Source of the DNA: Salinispirillum sp049115955
Lineage (GTDB): Bacteria > Pseudomonadota > Gammaproteobacteria > Pseudomonadales > Natronospirillaceae
Direction of reading: 5' to 3'
Assembly (NCBI GenBank): GCA_049115955.1
Contig: JAGDZJ010000002.1
Coordinates: 83,370-147,369 of the forward strand
DNA length: 64,000 bases
The notes beneath the pieces are model-generated. The model was not told the origin of the DNA and ran no database searches. It saw only the letters and a list, made by a program, of their open reading frames with translations. Each line of letters opens with the position of its first letter. Position 1 is the first letter of the stretch. Made by a program: the position numbers and the translations under genes. This document shows positions 16,668 to 26,959 of this stretch, piece after piece.

Positions 16668-19178
16668 CTACACTTCAATGGCCACGCCTATTTGCGTAGC
16701 AACCGCCGAATAAAGGTCGACATCCACCTCCGGCGCTTTGATTGAAATGATCAATGCGTAACGAACAGGCCGATTGTAACGCTCCAGAGCAGGTCGTGTT
16801 TTCCACCAGCCTAATGCAGGATAGACACCAATTACGCCTCTGCTACCCAAGTCAGCAGCAGTTCCTTGCCAAATATCTGCATGTAATGAGCCTTTATGAC
16901 GATTCAGCTTGCCAATCAACCAGCCAGAATCATCACCGCTTGTTTGCGTTTGTTCTTCTTCATCACGTGCCGCAGCGTTTATCCGAGATCGAAAATCTGA
17001 CTCAGATTCAAGCGCGCGCTTCACGTCAAAACGCAACCCATGTGACTCGTATCGATAACGCGAAGTTACCCCACGTGCGGAAGGGTTAGGCTCAATAAAA
17101 TAGGAAAGTGTCACCCTCATTTCGACCGGCGTTTCCCCAAGAGCTTCCAGCTCCGCCTTTGGCCAAGGCAACTGATGCAAGTTCATATCTCTTAGTTTAG
17201 GTGGTTCACCTTTTTCACGTTTAAACGGGTGTAATTGACTCTCGCACACCATGGTCAGAGAGTTTTCTACACTCCACAATGCCGTATCGAGGTCAGGCAT
17301 ACCAAAGCCACAATGACGTACTAAATTCATCACCTGCTTTTTTGTGGGCCGACCGCTAGTGGGTAAAAACAATTGCCGCATAGCGGGAGTCCATTGGGCA
17401 GAATGAACCATCAACGCTCGAATTGTTTCCGGCAAGAACTCGGGATATTGCGCCATTAACTGCGCAGCCATTCGCGCCGCAAGGGCTGATGCCGCGCTGG
17501 TCGCGTTAGTCGTCGTGAACAACCGCTGGCTAGGCTCAGAATTGGCCGTAAGTAGGCTCAAACTTGCCTTCGTTTCAGCATATGGTTTCTCAAAGAGATG
17601 TGTTATCGCGGCATTGCCACCTTCAAACACCACATCCGGTTTGAGTGGCCAATGGGCCTGCCACGTTGCAGACGTCGTACTGAAAGGGCTTAGACCACCC
17701 TCAGGTGCAATGGGTTGATAGTGATCCGTATCTGGCTCTGTGATGTTAACCAAATCAGTAGCGGCGCCAACGGTAAGTGCATTCCAGGCCTGTGCCGGAT
17801 CATGGACAGCATCGGTTGTATTGCTTTCGGGGTATTCAGTCCATGCGTTGGGATCTGATACATTGCCAGCGCAAAGTATGAATAGACGAGGAGATGCTGC
17901 TTGCCCTTCTGCATCAAAAGCCAGCCGATCAATAGTGGCCGACCAAGCCGAAGGGCGACCACGATCACGGTTATCCTTGGCGGTGATGGCCATACTGAAT
18001 ACCCGATGACGGTGCGGAGCCGTAATCTCGGGTCGAGCTACAGCTTCAGTGGTTAGATATCCGTGGTGCTGGGCATCACCGCCGTTTGCGCCGTTTTGGG
18101 GAATAAGTTTCACTGACTCCAACCGATGCCCAATAGTAATTGGGGCAGCAGTGGCAAGTGCTGAGGTCAGGTCACCAACTAATGCCAGCCCTGCCATTCC
18201 CGTCCCATGGCCGTCGGCGTCGTCAAGCCCCCAACCCGGCTCCACACTGTGCCTATCAGTATCGGCAAGTGCGCGTGCAAGCAAGGGATGGCCGTGATTA
18301 ACACCCGTATCGAATATGCATACGTGCGGCACGTCCTCCGCGCTCCCCGGTATGGTCAACCGAGTGAGCAGTTCATCCATCCACTCTGGCTGTTCGTTGG
18401 GGGCTAAAGCATCAAAAAAGTTAGCTGTTTCTTTGGCACGCCGCAGTTCTGCAATTGAATTGAGTGCCATTACTGATCGCTTCATTTGCCCGGCAGAACC
18501 ATAAACCAATAGGACCGTGCGCTCTGGGAATTGCAGTTCACCAGCCGCTAGCCGAAAGTTAAGGCCTTCAGCAATCTCTCTGAATGTGTTGGCTACCGCA
18601 GCCCTTTCACCACGAACCGGCAGCCAAACTTCCCACCACAACATTTCGTTGTCTGATTTTGGAAACGCAGCAACATCATCTGTCCACAATGCTTCCAGCG
18701 AAGCGGCGCGGATTTCCGAAATGGTATTCAGCAGCGTGCGGTTTTTGGGGCCTTTCTTGGAGTCTTTTGTTTCATCCAGATAGGCAGTCACCAGCTTTTC
18801 AAAGAAGACCAGCTTGCCATCCGGCACAAATACAGTGGCATAGGTGGCGTCATTGTTATGGCGGACATTGCGCAACTCAATACCCATGTTGTCACGGGCT
18901 AGGCGTTCAAACTCCAGTTCAACGTCCGGGAAGCTTTGAAACTCAATTTGCAGGCCGAAACCTTCCTCTAATCCAGCATGTTGTTGCTCGGCTTTCGCAG
19001 CTTCCATTTGCGGTGCCAATTGCTGAATATTTTGTAGTAGAGCGCCACCATGGGAGTGCCGATCTCGCTCCGGAATGCCAGCGCCGGTCATACCCCGTGG
19101 TGGTGAGCGGAAGGGCTCTGTTTGTGCGTTTCTTTGAAGGAAAAAATGTCGCTTACGTTGTCTATCTCGCTCTACCAT
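16668..19178 (-). CDS. ietS: Subtilase-family serine protease, IetS-like
   Basis: 836 residues. The S8 protease domain occupies about 280-600: Asp290 (FDTGVN), His324 (HGTGMAG), oxyanion Asn439 (CAGN) and Ser561 (TSAAS), a complete triad and hole. The first 280 residues are a non-catalytic N-domain with a charged start. The last 230 are a beta-rich C-domain. There is no signal peptide, so it acts in the cytoplasm. It follows the AAA+ ATPase by 15 nt. An AAA+/S8 protease pair is the hallmark of the Iet (IetA-IetS) anti-phage/plasmid-exclusion system, in which the ATPase is thought to license the protease. Target unknown. Confidence 0.82.
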   Translation of the reverse strand: MVERDRQRKRHFFLQRNAQTEPFRSPPRGMTGAGIPERDRHSHGGALLQNIQQLAPQMEAAKAEQQHAGLEEGFGLQIEFQSFPDVELEFERLARDNMGIELRNVRHNNDATYATVFVPDGKLVFFEKLVTAYLDETKDSKKGPKNRTLLNTISEIRAASLEALWTDDVAAFPKSDNEMLWWEVWLPVRGERAAVANTFREIAEGLNFRLAAGELQFPERTVLLVYGSAGQMKRSVMALNSIAELRRAKETANFFDALAPNEQPEWMDELLTRLTIPGSAEDVPHVCIFDTGVNHGHPLLARALADTDRHSVEPGWGLDDADGHGTGMAGLALVGDLTSALATAAPITIGHRLESVKLIPQNGANGGDAQHHGYLTTEAVARPEITAPHRHRVFSMAITAKDNRDRGRPSAWSATIDRLAFDAEGQAASPRLFILCAGNVSDPNAWTEYPESNTTDAVHDPAQAWNALTVGAATDLVNITEPDTDHYQPIAPEGGLSPFSTTSATWQAHWPLKPDVVFEGGNAAITHLFEKPYAETKASLSLLTANSEPSQRLFTTTNATSAASALAARMAAQLMAQYPEFLPETIRALMVHSAQWTPAMRQLFLPTSGRPTKKQVMNLVRHCGFGMPDLDTALWSVENSLTMVCESQLHPFKREKGEPPKLRDMNLHQLPWPKAELEALGETPVEMRVTLSYFIEPNPSARGVTSRYRYESHGLRFDVKRALESESDFRSRINAAARDEEEQTQTSGDDSGWLIGKLNRHKGSLHADIWQGTAADLGSRGVIGVYPALGWWKTRPALERYNRPVRYALIISIKAPEVDVDLYSAVATQIGVAIEV

Positions 19179-19193
19179 GAGACGTCCTTTTCA

Positions 19194-20195
19194 TTACTTA
19201 TTTTTGTCGTCCAACCGTGCCGAAAGCCCATGCCGCTCTTCCAAGGTGAAGCGAATGTCTTTTTCTGAAATGCTGTCCTTGCGGTCTATCAAAGCAGATT
19301 TCAGCGCCTCGTCAGCAGCACGGGTTATTTCGGCATAACTAAGCCCAACGGCTTTGCTGGCCAGGCGCTTCCAAGAAACGCCCTTTTGGGCGATGCGTTC
19401 AAGCCGGGTTTTTAACACGCTGGTGATATGCGCTTCATCCGGTAATTCGTAATGCAACAGGTCATCAAAGCGCCGATATAAAGCTTTATCTAAAATCTCC
19501 GCGTGGTTGGTGGCACCGATGATCAAACTGTGGGAGTCATCCTGTTCAATCATTTGTAAGAAGCTGTTGAGAATACGCCTGACTTCACCCACATCATTGG
19601 CGAGACCACGTTGCGAACCAATGGCATCGAACTCATCAAAAAAATAAACACCGCGCGCTTGCTGCGTTGACTCAAAGATTTGCCGCAGTTTACTCGCCGC
19701 CTCACCCATGAACTTAGTGAGCAAACCGTCCAAACGTACTTGAAACAGCGGCAAGCCCAGTTCACCCGCCAATACTGAAGCTGTCATGGTTTTACCTGTG
19801 CCTGGCGGCCCCATCAACAGCAGCTTGCGCCGTGGTTGTAGCCCATGCGAAAGAATCTCTGCAGCGTGGCGCTGCTCACGAATGATACGATCCAACTGCT
19901 GAGCCAGTTCGGCGTTCAATACCATGTCGCTCAGGCGTGCTTTGGGATAGCTGACGGAAAGCAAATTGGCCAGCTCGCCGCGTGGGCGGCTGATGGCTAC
20001 CAACTTATCAGCCGATTGTTTGGACTGGCGTGGCGCTTTGGCCTTATCTACCAAAGCGCGTAACTCTTCGGCCAATTTACCATGGCCAACCTTTGCTTCA
20101 TGGGCGGCCAACTGCATCGCTACCGAATAGAACCGGTCATCGTCGCCGTCTAAATGCGACTTCAACAGTGCTTTTAACTGATCCGCGCTGGCCAT
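19194..20195 (-). CDS. ietA: AAA+ ATPase, IetA-like
   Basis: 333 residues. The N-terminal 100 residues are helical (ADQLKALLKSHLDGDD). They are followed by one classical AAA+ module: Walker A GPPGTGKT (129-136), Walker B VYFFDEFDAIG (Asp187-Glu188), sensor 1 GATNH and arginine finger YRRFD. The small C-lid ends EERHGLSARLD. It is close to the single-module, FtsH/spastin-like AAA ATPases found beside S8 proteases in Iet systems. It is the first gene of the ATPase/protease pair. A 331-bp gap separates it from the DrmB-like gene, so it may have its own promoter. Confidence 0.85.
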   Translation of the reverse strand: MASADQLKALLKSHLDGDDDRFYSVAMQLAAHEAKVGHGKLAEELRALVDKAKAPRQSKQSADKLVAISRPRGELANLLSVSYPKARLSDMVLNAELAQQLDRIIREQRHAAEILSHGLQPRRKLLLMGPPGTGKTMTASVLAGELGLPLFQVRLDGLLTKFMGEAASKLRQIFESTQQARGVYFFDEFDAIGSQRGLANDVGEVRRILNSFLQMIEQDDSHSLIIGATNHAEILDKALYRRFDDLLHYELPDEAHITSVLKTRLERIAQKGVSWKRLASKAVGLSYAEITRAADEALKSALIDRKDSISEKDIRFTLEERHGLSARLDDKNK

Positions 20196-20526
20196 AATGC
20201 CCCCTACTTAAGATGGACAGATTGTAGTCCAATAGGGTTGTCAGTACGATGCATTCACCGAATAATTTGGGGTAAGGCCACACCGCATCTGTTTCCTCTC
20301 AAGCTTACGATCATGTCCGGCCCGCGTTGCCGGTCTAATTGCAAACTCATTCCGCTGGCATGTAACTGGCCCAATTTTGAATCAAAAACCCGCGAATACC
20401 CATGGCCATATTGCACGAGGGATAAAGCGCCTTGAACTGCTGTTCAGCGTCAACAAAGCTGGATTGAGCTATGGTAATCCTCCCACCTCGCACAGAGGTG
20501 CAAGAATACCGAAGACAGTCGACAGT
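20196..20526 (-). other. 331-bp gap between drmB-like and ietA-like genes with a decayed small ORF and a hairpin
   Basis: On the minus strand, just after the drmB-like stop, lies a perfect hairpin CACCTC-GCACA-GAGGTG (20484-20500, plus-strand sense). A strong ribosome-binding site GGGAGGA overlaps its end. It is followed 5 nt later not by ATG but by ATA at 20472-20470, opening a 41-codon frame (IAQSSFVDAEQQFKALYPSC ... NWASYMPAE) that ends at 20347. It looks like a small gene whose start codon was lost or a truncated remnant. No confident promoter for ietA was found in the rest. Confidence 0.4.
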
Positions 20527-22752
20527 TCAGCTTTCATTATTTTCGTTCACAATTTCTAGAAACCCTCGGATTCGCAGTCCCTTGTGAGTTGCATCTTCCC
20601 GTGGTGCTGGCCCGCCTTTAAGTACTGCACGTGACAGTAGCTGGTTCTGCGCAACGCACGAGGTCTCGGGAATCATAATGCAGTCTGGACATGCCCCACC
20701 GGCATTATCACAAAGCCTTCCTGAGTTGCAGCGGTGTGTAGAGGTCTCAAGTAATCGCGACAGGAAACGGTTATTCTCGTTTCGCCACAGGGAGGACAGG
20801 TTTCCAAGGTCCATTGTCGTACCATTTCGGTATACGACAAACGCTAAGTCCAGTGGAAAAATGTACTCACACATTGAGCCAAGGTCTAGACCAGAGAGTT
20901 CCGCGACATTCTTCATAAGCACGTGCGCATATGTGTGCAACAATGTGTAGACATATCGATAGGTAGATGCTTCACCCTCTTTGAGCAAGGAGAAGTACCG
21001 TCCGAATGGCTGCGCTACTTGTATCAGTCGTGCACCCAACAGTAGCGACTCGTCACCATCCCACTCTGGTAGATCACATACACCAACATCCTGCAACCAC
21101 GCGTATACCGCTTTAGGATCCAAACGGACGTACAGAGCCTCATTGGCCTGGGTCACAACGTAAATCGGCCGCTTTCCATTGCTCAGCGGATCAAATAGTC
21201 GCAGCCGAACTGGCATATTCTGCCCGCGCTTTTCAAACGTGGGCGTTGCCGATACGCGAGTATAGCCGTGCGTAAAGCGACACAAGTCAAACTCCCGAAT
21301 CAGTCCAAGCTCCTCCATCCCGAGCTTATTCATCAAGAGTTGTGTTTCAGCTTCCTGGGCTGCCTTGACAGTAGCGTCCTTCGGCGCCAAGTCGTTATCG
21401 AGATGGTTAAAGCGCACAAATGGAGATCGCCCCCCCTCTGGCGCAGCAGAGAGTTTTCCTCGGTTAAGCGCTTCATGCTCCACAGTCAACACAAACGGGT
21501 CGAACCGACTGGTATATTCACTGCGAATAGCAAGCTGGGCCATCACAGCGGGTGGAAGATCGGCGCTTGGCCGAATCAATGGCGGCTCACTCGTAGTCCA
21601 ACGCTTTACGAGTTTCTTGAGTTCTCTATCCCATAAATTCACGCCTTCGGCATCAGAGCTAGACTCTGCGACACCACGCATACGCATAAAGCTTTCATAA
21701 GACTGCCACTCATCAAGCTTACCTGCCGCCAACACCATGGTTTTCATCTCATCAGCCGCGGGCTCCGCACCACCAAAATGGAACTTGGCTGCAATAAACG
21801 CAGCCAGCTCAGCATGCATCTGTGGTTCAAGAAGAGTTATGAGTCGATGCTCTGTCTCAGGGAAAAGCACAAACTGCTCGGACTGGGAATAATATGCTGA
21901 TGACGCACGGTACGAGATTGGTTCCATGCGGCGCTCTCCGATTCGCACGCCAGCACGGTCACGGAAGACTCCTGTAGTAAATCGATCATTCTGGCGCCAT
22001 TCGCTGCTACCTCTATGACCGCAAGTCGGATTGGCACAGTAGAAGTGCCATTGACCAATTCTTGGCGAATCGGTATTAAGTTTAAAGGCTTTGCCCCCAC
22101 ATACTGTGCATTCCTCTCCATACAACCATGGGTTGTCGTTGCGATTGTTCCATTCCCATCGCCCGGGGGTGGCGGGCATCCATTCACCTGACCAGTGCAC
22201 AAAAATCACGTCAAGCTGGCGCCATTGGCATGGACTCGCTGCCCCCGCTACAGTGCATTGAGTATTGCGGAGCACACCTATATTTTTGGCCAGATCAGAG
22301 GCCGACTCGAACCTCTTAAACAGATGACACTTGTTACATACAAAAGTCAGCGGAGCGGGAGCATAGCCCATACGAAGCGGACTTAGGAACGCAAGACGGT
22401 CACCAGCAAGAGGCACCACAGAAGTACCGCTGAGCAGCGCCTCATCAAGACATTGACGCGGATCGATTGGTCGATCAGAAGTATCCATTGAATAAGCGCG
22501 AGCGAACCAACTCTGCCAGACCTCCTGCAGACGAAGAATGATTTGCGCCTTGGTCTCCGGCCGTATAGGCGCTTCGTCGGTTGACGCAGAGAGATCGGGA
22601 ATTGATATGCATGCGCCAAGGCCTCCTTCGAATGTGAAGAATGCGCCAGGGGCGTACGCGGATCCCAACTGATTACGCGAACGCCCCATCGTAGGAGCGC
22701 CAATTGTCTTCTCGTCTTCCTCCGATGCGAGAAATGTTCTTTTTGTTGCCAT
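20527..22752 (-). CDS. drmB: DUF1998-domain protein, DrmB-like
   Basis: About 741 residues from the ATG at 22752, 1 nt after the helicase stop. There are several candidate zinc sites: CNKCHLF, CTVCGGK paired with CANPTCGH, and a C-terminal cluster CNSGRLCDNAGGACPDCIM. The C-terminal DUF1998 region is recognised by LLHTYAHVLMKNVAELSGLDLGSMCEYIF. In DISARM, DrmB is the DUF1998 partner of the DrmA helicase, and the two together recognise and act on incoming DNA. Position directly after the DrmA-like gene, same strand and coupled, fits exactly. Exact DISARM subclass is not determined. Confidence 0.82.
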   Translation of the reverse strand: MATKRTFLASEEDEKTIGAPTMGRSRNQLGSAYAPGAFFTFEGGLGACISIPDLSASTDEAPIRPETKAQIILRLQEVWQSWFARAYSMDTSDRPIDPRQCLDEALLSGTSVVPLAGDRLAFLSPLRMGYAPAPLTFVCNKCHLFKRFESASDLAKNIGVLRNTQCTVAGAASPCQWRQLDVIFVHWSGEWMPATPGRWEWNNRNDNPWLYGEECTVCGGKAFKLNTDSPRIGQWHFYCANPTCGHRGSSEWRQNDRFTTGVFRDRAGVRIGERRMEPISYRASSAYYSQSEQFVLFPETEHRLITLLEPQMHAELAAFIAAKFHFGGAEPAADEMKTMVLAAGKLDEWQSYESFMRMRGVAESSSDAEGVNLWDRELKKLVKRWTTSEPPLIRPSADLPPAVMAQLAIRSEYTSRFDPFVLTVEHEALNRGKLSAAPEGGRSPFVRFNHLDNDLAPKDATVKAAQEAETQLLMNKLGMEELGLIREFDLCRFTHGYTRVSATPTFEKRGQNMPVRLRLFDPLSNGKRPIYVVTQANEALYVRLDPKAVYAWLQDVGVCDLPEWDGDESLLLGARLIQVAQPFGRYFSLLKEGEASTYRYVYTLLHTYAHVLMKNVAELSGLDLGSMCEYIFPLDLAFVVYRNGTTMDLGNLSSLWRNENNRFLSRLLETSTHRCNSGRLCDNAGGACPDCIMIPETSCVAQNQLLSRAVLKGGPAPREDATHKGLRIRGFLEIVNENNES

Positions 22753-22753
22753 A

Positions 22754-25700
22754 TCAGTCTCCTGCCTGTGAATTATCCGCACCATCATTGTTGGCAACAC
22801 CGTGACGAATAAGGTCCATCACCGTCTGAACCTCACCTGACAACTGCTTACGCCCTCCTGTGTCACGGGAAGAAGCCTGAATAATACCTCCTTCATCAAC
22901 ATCTCGTAATGACGTCATCGGTTTCAGTAACAAGTCTGTTTGTTGCTTGAAATAGCCGTCCATTGGTCCGCTGCCCCAGAGAGGGCTGCTCCATGCATCG
23001 ACGATAAGGCTCCGTGTACGCTTGTCGATTCGTCGGCGATAGTGATCTTCACCTTCTGGAGAAAAGCCCCCCTGCAGACCTACGGCAAGCTCTATAAATC
23101 GGTTGATTTCTTCAATAAAAGCATCTCCTTTGGCAGAGAGCTCACTTCGCACATTCGGAATGAAACTGAAATCTGGTGTCTTTTTCTTCTCGTTCTCGGG
23201 CAGGCGTATCAGCTCACAGCTCGGTAGCACGCCAAGTAAATACGCTTGAAATATACTCGGGAACACGCGTTCAATAGCACGTTCAGCCCAACGATCGATG
23301 GCCGCTGGCTGAACCATACGCTCGAGAAAACGGTGGAAGATATCAAAGACATGAACAATATGGCGGTCGCGACGGCGCTGCGGCGTTGGCAGAAGTACAA
23401 CGAAGCCAATATGCATACGCCCGACACGAGACGAGGCCTGGATGTACTCGGCAATATCTGACGGCATACCGGCGAAGAACATCGAATTGAATTCATCAAC
23501 ATCAACACCGTGCGAAATGGCAGATGTGGCAATGACGGAACGCAATTGCTCGCGGATGGGCGAGAGAGGTTGCCCTGGATTCACGCGCAGCTGAGCTGTG
23601 TCCACTACTGCCTGTATTTCACCTTGCTCCACTGATCCTGTAATGAGCCGAGTGTCAATCCCAGCCAGTTCGATGCCTTCGTTCAGATGACGTTTGCGTG
23701 TTTCCTCTGCCTCGGCGGCCATGATTTGGTCGCCACCTTTTTTATTAGTTACGTAAGTCAGTGCGATCCGGTGTAAATCGACGAGTGTTACGAGCTCCGA
23801 AGCGCTTGCCGCTAGAAGAGATTTTTTGTGTAGCTCTTGATTTGGCCCTGATGATATGTGGTCGGCCAGTTGTTGCTGCACAACTTTGAGCTGCTGTTTA
23901 TCGCCACTCACGAGACTGTCGAAAAGACGAGTGATGGTCAAATGAAAACCTGAAAGAACCGCCACACTTGTAGAAGTGTGAGGCTTTCCATTCGTCATGA
24001 ACGCCGTATACACCCGAGCTTGCTGGCTGGCCACCTCTATATTTGGGTTGGCTCGCCGAGCGACTTCTTCCACGGCGGCCTTTGCAGGCTCTGAGTAGAA
24101 AGACTTGTACAGCGAAGGCCCTGGCTCAGGAAACTGCGTCGCTGGAATCGAACGCTGGTACAAATGCTCAAGCTGACGTTCTGGATCAGAAACTGTCGCT
24201 GATGCGGCGATAATCTTGGCACGTCGACGTCGTCCTTGAGGATCAACTGCAACAAACTCACGCAGCGGTTTTCCTAGGTGCTCGAATACAGCATCTAGCG
24301 TCGACTCGAATAACCCCGCGAAAGTACCCAATGATTCATCAAGTAGGTGCGCCTCATCCTGAATAGTGAGACTAGGAAAAGGATCATGAAATATCCGCTG
24401 CCCCGACCTATAAGCGGGATATACACCCTCCATACCTTTGGTCTCTGGACCTAAGGCAAGCTCCTTACTATCAGGAACATAGAGACGTCCATTAACAGGT
24501 TTGACCCACGGCGCGGCTCCAAACATGCCATAAATGCGCCGAATAGTCCGACTAGAATGTCCAATAAGTGCCAGCTTATCGACCGTACCGAGCAGCACAG
24601 ATGGCGCTAAATCATAGATATCTTCATCAACGATGTAGAACGGAAGAGGCTGCCATTGCCCCTGATTAGAATCGCATTGAATATCAGTACAGACGTGGCC
24701 GAGCGTCTGATCACCCCGCTCGACAAAAAGGCGTAGCGCAGTTTCTTTCTGACAAAACGGGCACTTAGGCAGCTTTCTCCAAGCACGCAGTGCCGCTAAA
24801 TACTTCGCGTCGCGTTCCCTAAGATCCTCCTCATCCGGCAGCCATGGTGGAGCAGTTGTGATTTGAGGAATGCTTTTGACGCCTTTTGCACTATGGCGAT
24901 TCGGCGAACCTCCACCACCTACCCAAAACCCGATGGATAACCTATCACCAGCGTATTCATAACGTCGACGCACACGCTCTGCCCAGGCTAGCACGCGAGC
25001 ACAACGTTGGGCCTGCTGAATCGTGAGCAACCGCAATGGATAACGAATCAAAGCTGTAACACCACGGTGCTTTCCACGCAGTCTATCAAGCATCAGGTTG
25101 AAGACGAGCAGACCGAAAAAGGCCTCGGACTTTCCTCCACCCGTGGCGAAGTATAGGAGAGTGACAGCGTCGTCGCGTCGCTCGTCGTAGAAATGGTTAA
25201 ACTCTTCGATACGGGATGCTAGCGAGGGGATATTCGCAATGATGAAGGCCAGCTGAAACAGTCGCCACTCGTTATTGTCGTGCCTGAATCGCGATTGCAT
25301 GAAGTCAGCCATCGCTTCGTTCATTGCAAGCCAAGCTTCGTAGACGATAGCTTTTGGATCAGATTGTTGCCCTCGTTCTTGCCATACCGACTTGGACTCT
25401 CGTAAACATTCAAGCCCCGCCGCAATCGAATTCATCTCTGCTTCCCACTTGACGATATCCGACCGCAAAGCCTCCGTTTCTCGTGCAGCACCTTCGCTAT
25501 CAGATGAATCAAGCCCTTCATTTGGATTCACCTCACTAGGCAACGTATCCAGCCATGCCTGCATGGCTGACACGAGTGGCTCTATTCCTTCGAGGCCTTC
25601 AGGCTTCGAAAGCAGTCGTACTTTCCGTTGTACTCCATTGGTGCTAGTCGGCACGATACGCGGCTGTACATAGCGTGGAGTCCAAGTAGTTTCTAGCACT

Positions 25701-26959
25701 GAAAGTTCAGGCTCTGATTCAACGCGAACAACCCCGCAGTTATGCCCCATTGCCGGATAGGTAAGGTATTTGTTGAATCGGTATGAAGGCTTGATGCGCT
25801 CCAGCCTTAACGGGTGGTGATGCACCGCCGGCAGCTGAGCGCGCAGAGATACGAGGAACACAGCCTCTTCGGTCTCGTCGACATTCTGGCGAGGGACCTG
25901 GCTAACATTCTCCAGTGCTACAAACAGATTGCACCTCGAATTATCGAGCCAATCAGTACTAAATTGAATATCCCAGTTAAGTTGAATATTTGGAACAGCT
26001 ACTGGCAAGTCAGACTTTCGGACTCTATCGAGAAAGTCCAACCAGTTGGTGTACTGGCTAGCTGGAATGGTGAGCTGGCGACGATATCCCCACTCTTTTC
26101 CTCCTGTGTCTGGATCACTGCTATGAACCCATTCATCCAACCGCTTGACAATGGCATTATTCATACGCTCAGCATGCTCATCGGCCTCACGTTGAAGTTG
26201 AACACTGGGTTTGGATTTATCCAGTTCAAGTACAGGAAGATCAACTTCCAACCGCAACCACTTGTGTGGAACTGCTAGGGGTTCAAAATGTTCATCCTTG
26301 ATTGGAGGCATGACAGACGTGGTAACAGGAAATGCTTCTTTCACCGTATCACCTGATGCATCTCCTTCAGTATCGCCACCTGCTTCAGTTTCAGCTACGT
26401 CCTGTGGTAAGTCAGAAGTCAGCAAATGCCTTGGGATACCCTTGGCAGCATATACTTCATCAACAACTTTTTTGCGAATCTCGACCCACCCCGGATGCTT
26501 CTGCTTGGAAACGTATGTGCCTTTGGCCTTCTCCCATTCTTGATCTAAGCGCTTGTTACGCTCGGCTTTGAGTTCATCAATTACAGCTTGCCGCAACATG
26601 AAGACTGGCCTGCAGTTGGGACGTTTAAGATCATCTTCATGAGGTAAAACACGCACATACAGGGCAAGCTCTGGTTGAATTGTTATCACTGAAGGAGACG
26701 TCGCGTTGAGCTGCATCTGCAAGCCATGTGATGAAATCCAGATCGGTGAAGTCACCTCGTCGTCGCCAGAAGGATTGCGTTGCGGCAGGAGAAAGCCAGA
26801 ATTCAAAAGCGCCCTTGGGCGGGCTCCGAACAGATACTGGCCTGTAGGGCCTTGGCCACTCACTTGGGCATAGGTCAGGTTGAGAATGCTATCGACCACG
26901 GCTTCCTTCAATGTGGAAGAGATCTTTGATGGGTCTTCACGGACTACAGTTTGATTCAT
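22754..26959 (-). CDS. drmA: Large SF2-type helicase, DrmA-like
   Basis: About 1401 residues; the start is taken at the ATG at 26959 because it forms a 4-nt ATGA overlap with the upstream stop. A roughly 600-residue N-terminal region is followed by helicase motifs: Walker A ATGGGKSE, DEAH in QDEAHLLDES, motif III SATVSD, and in the second RecA domain GVDVDEFNSMFFAGMPSD and QASSRVGR. A zinc ribbon (CPFC...CTDIQC) is inserted after motif I, and GTVDKLA precedes the DEAH box; both are features of DISARM DrmA helicases. It would act as the DNA-translocating core of the defence complex with the DrmB-like protein. Confidence 0.85.
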   Translation of the reverse strand: MNQTVVREDPSKISSTLKEAVVDSILNLTYAQVSGQGPTGQYLFGARPRALLNSGFLLPQRNPSGDDEVTSPIWISSHGLQMQLNATSPSVITIQPELALYVRVLPHEDDLKRPNCRPVFMLRQAVIDELKAERNKRLDQEWEKAKGTYVSKQKHPGWVEIRKKVVDEVYAAKGIPRHLLTSDLPQDVAETEAGGDTEGDASGDTVKEAFPVTTSVMPPIKDEHFEPLAVPHKWLRLEVDLPVLELDKSKPSVQLQREADEHAERMNNAIVKRLDEWVHSSDPDTGGKEWGYRRQLTIPASQYTNWLDFLDRVRKSDLPVAVPNIQLNWDIQFSTDWLDNSRCNLFVALENVSQVPRQNVDETEEAVFLVSLRAQLPAVHHHPLRLERIKPSYRFNKYLTYPAMGHNCGVVRVESEPELSVLETTWTPRYVQPRIVPTSTNGVQRKVRLLSKPEGLEGIEPLVSAMQAWLDTLPSEVNPNEGLDSSDSEGAARETEALRSDIVKWEAEMNSIAAGLECLRESKSVWQERGQQSDPKAIVYEAWLAMNEAMADFMQSRFRHDNNEWRLFQLAFIIANIPSLASRIEEFNHFYDERRDDAVTLLYFATGGGKSEAFFGLLVFNLMLDRLRGKHRGVTALIRYPLRLLTIQQAQRCARVLAWAERVRRRYEYAGDRLSIGFWVGGGGSPNRHSAKGVKSIPQITTAPPWLPDEEDLRERDAKYLAALRAWRKLPKCPFCQKETALRLFVERGDQTLGHVCTDIQCDSNQGQWQPLPFYIVDEDIYDLAPSVLLGTVDKLALIGHSSRTIRRIYGMFGAAPWVKPVNGRLYVPDSKELALGPETKGMEGVYPAYRSGQRIFHDPFPSLTIQDEAHLLDESLGTFAGLFESTLDAVFEHLGKPLREFVAVDPQGRRRRAKIIAASATVSDPERQLEHLYQRSIPATQFPEPGPSLYKSFYSEPAKAAVEEVARRANPNIEVASQQARVYTAFMTNGKPHTSTSVAVLSGFHLTITRLFDSLVSGDKQQLKVVQQQLADHISSGPNQELHKKSLLAASASELVTLVDLHRIALTYVTNKKGGDQIMAAEAEETRKRHLNEGIELAGIDTRLITGSVEQGEIQAVVDTAQLRVNPGQPLSPIREQLRSVIATSAISHGVDVDEFNSMFFAGMPSDIAEYIQASSRVGRMHIGFVVLLPTPQRRRDRHIVHVFDIFHRFLERMVQPAAIDRWAERAIERVFPSIFQAYLLGVLPSCELIRLPENEKKKTPDFSFIPNVRSELSAKGDAFIEEINRFIELAVGLQGGFSPEGEDHYRRRIDKRTRSLIVDAWSSPLWGSGPMDGYFKQQTDLLLKPMTSLRDVDEGGIIQASSRDTGGRKQLSGEVQTVMDLIRHGVANNDGADNSQAGD

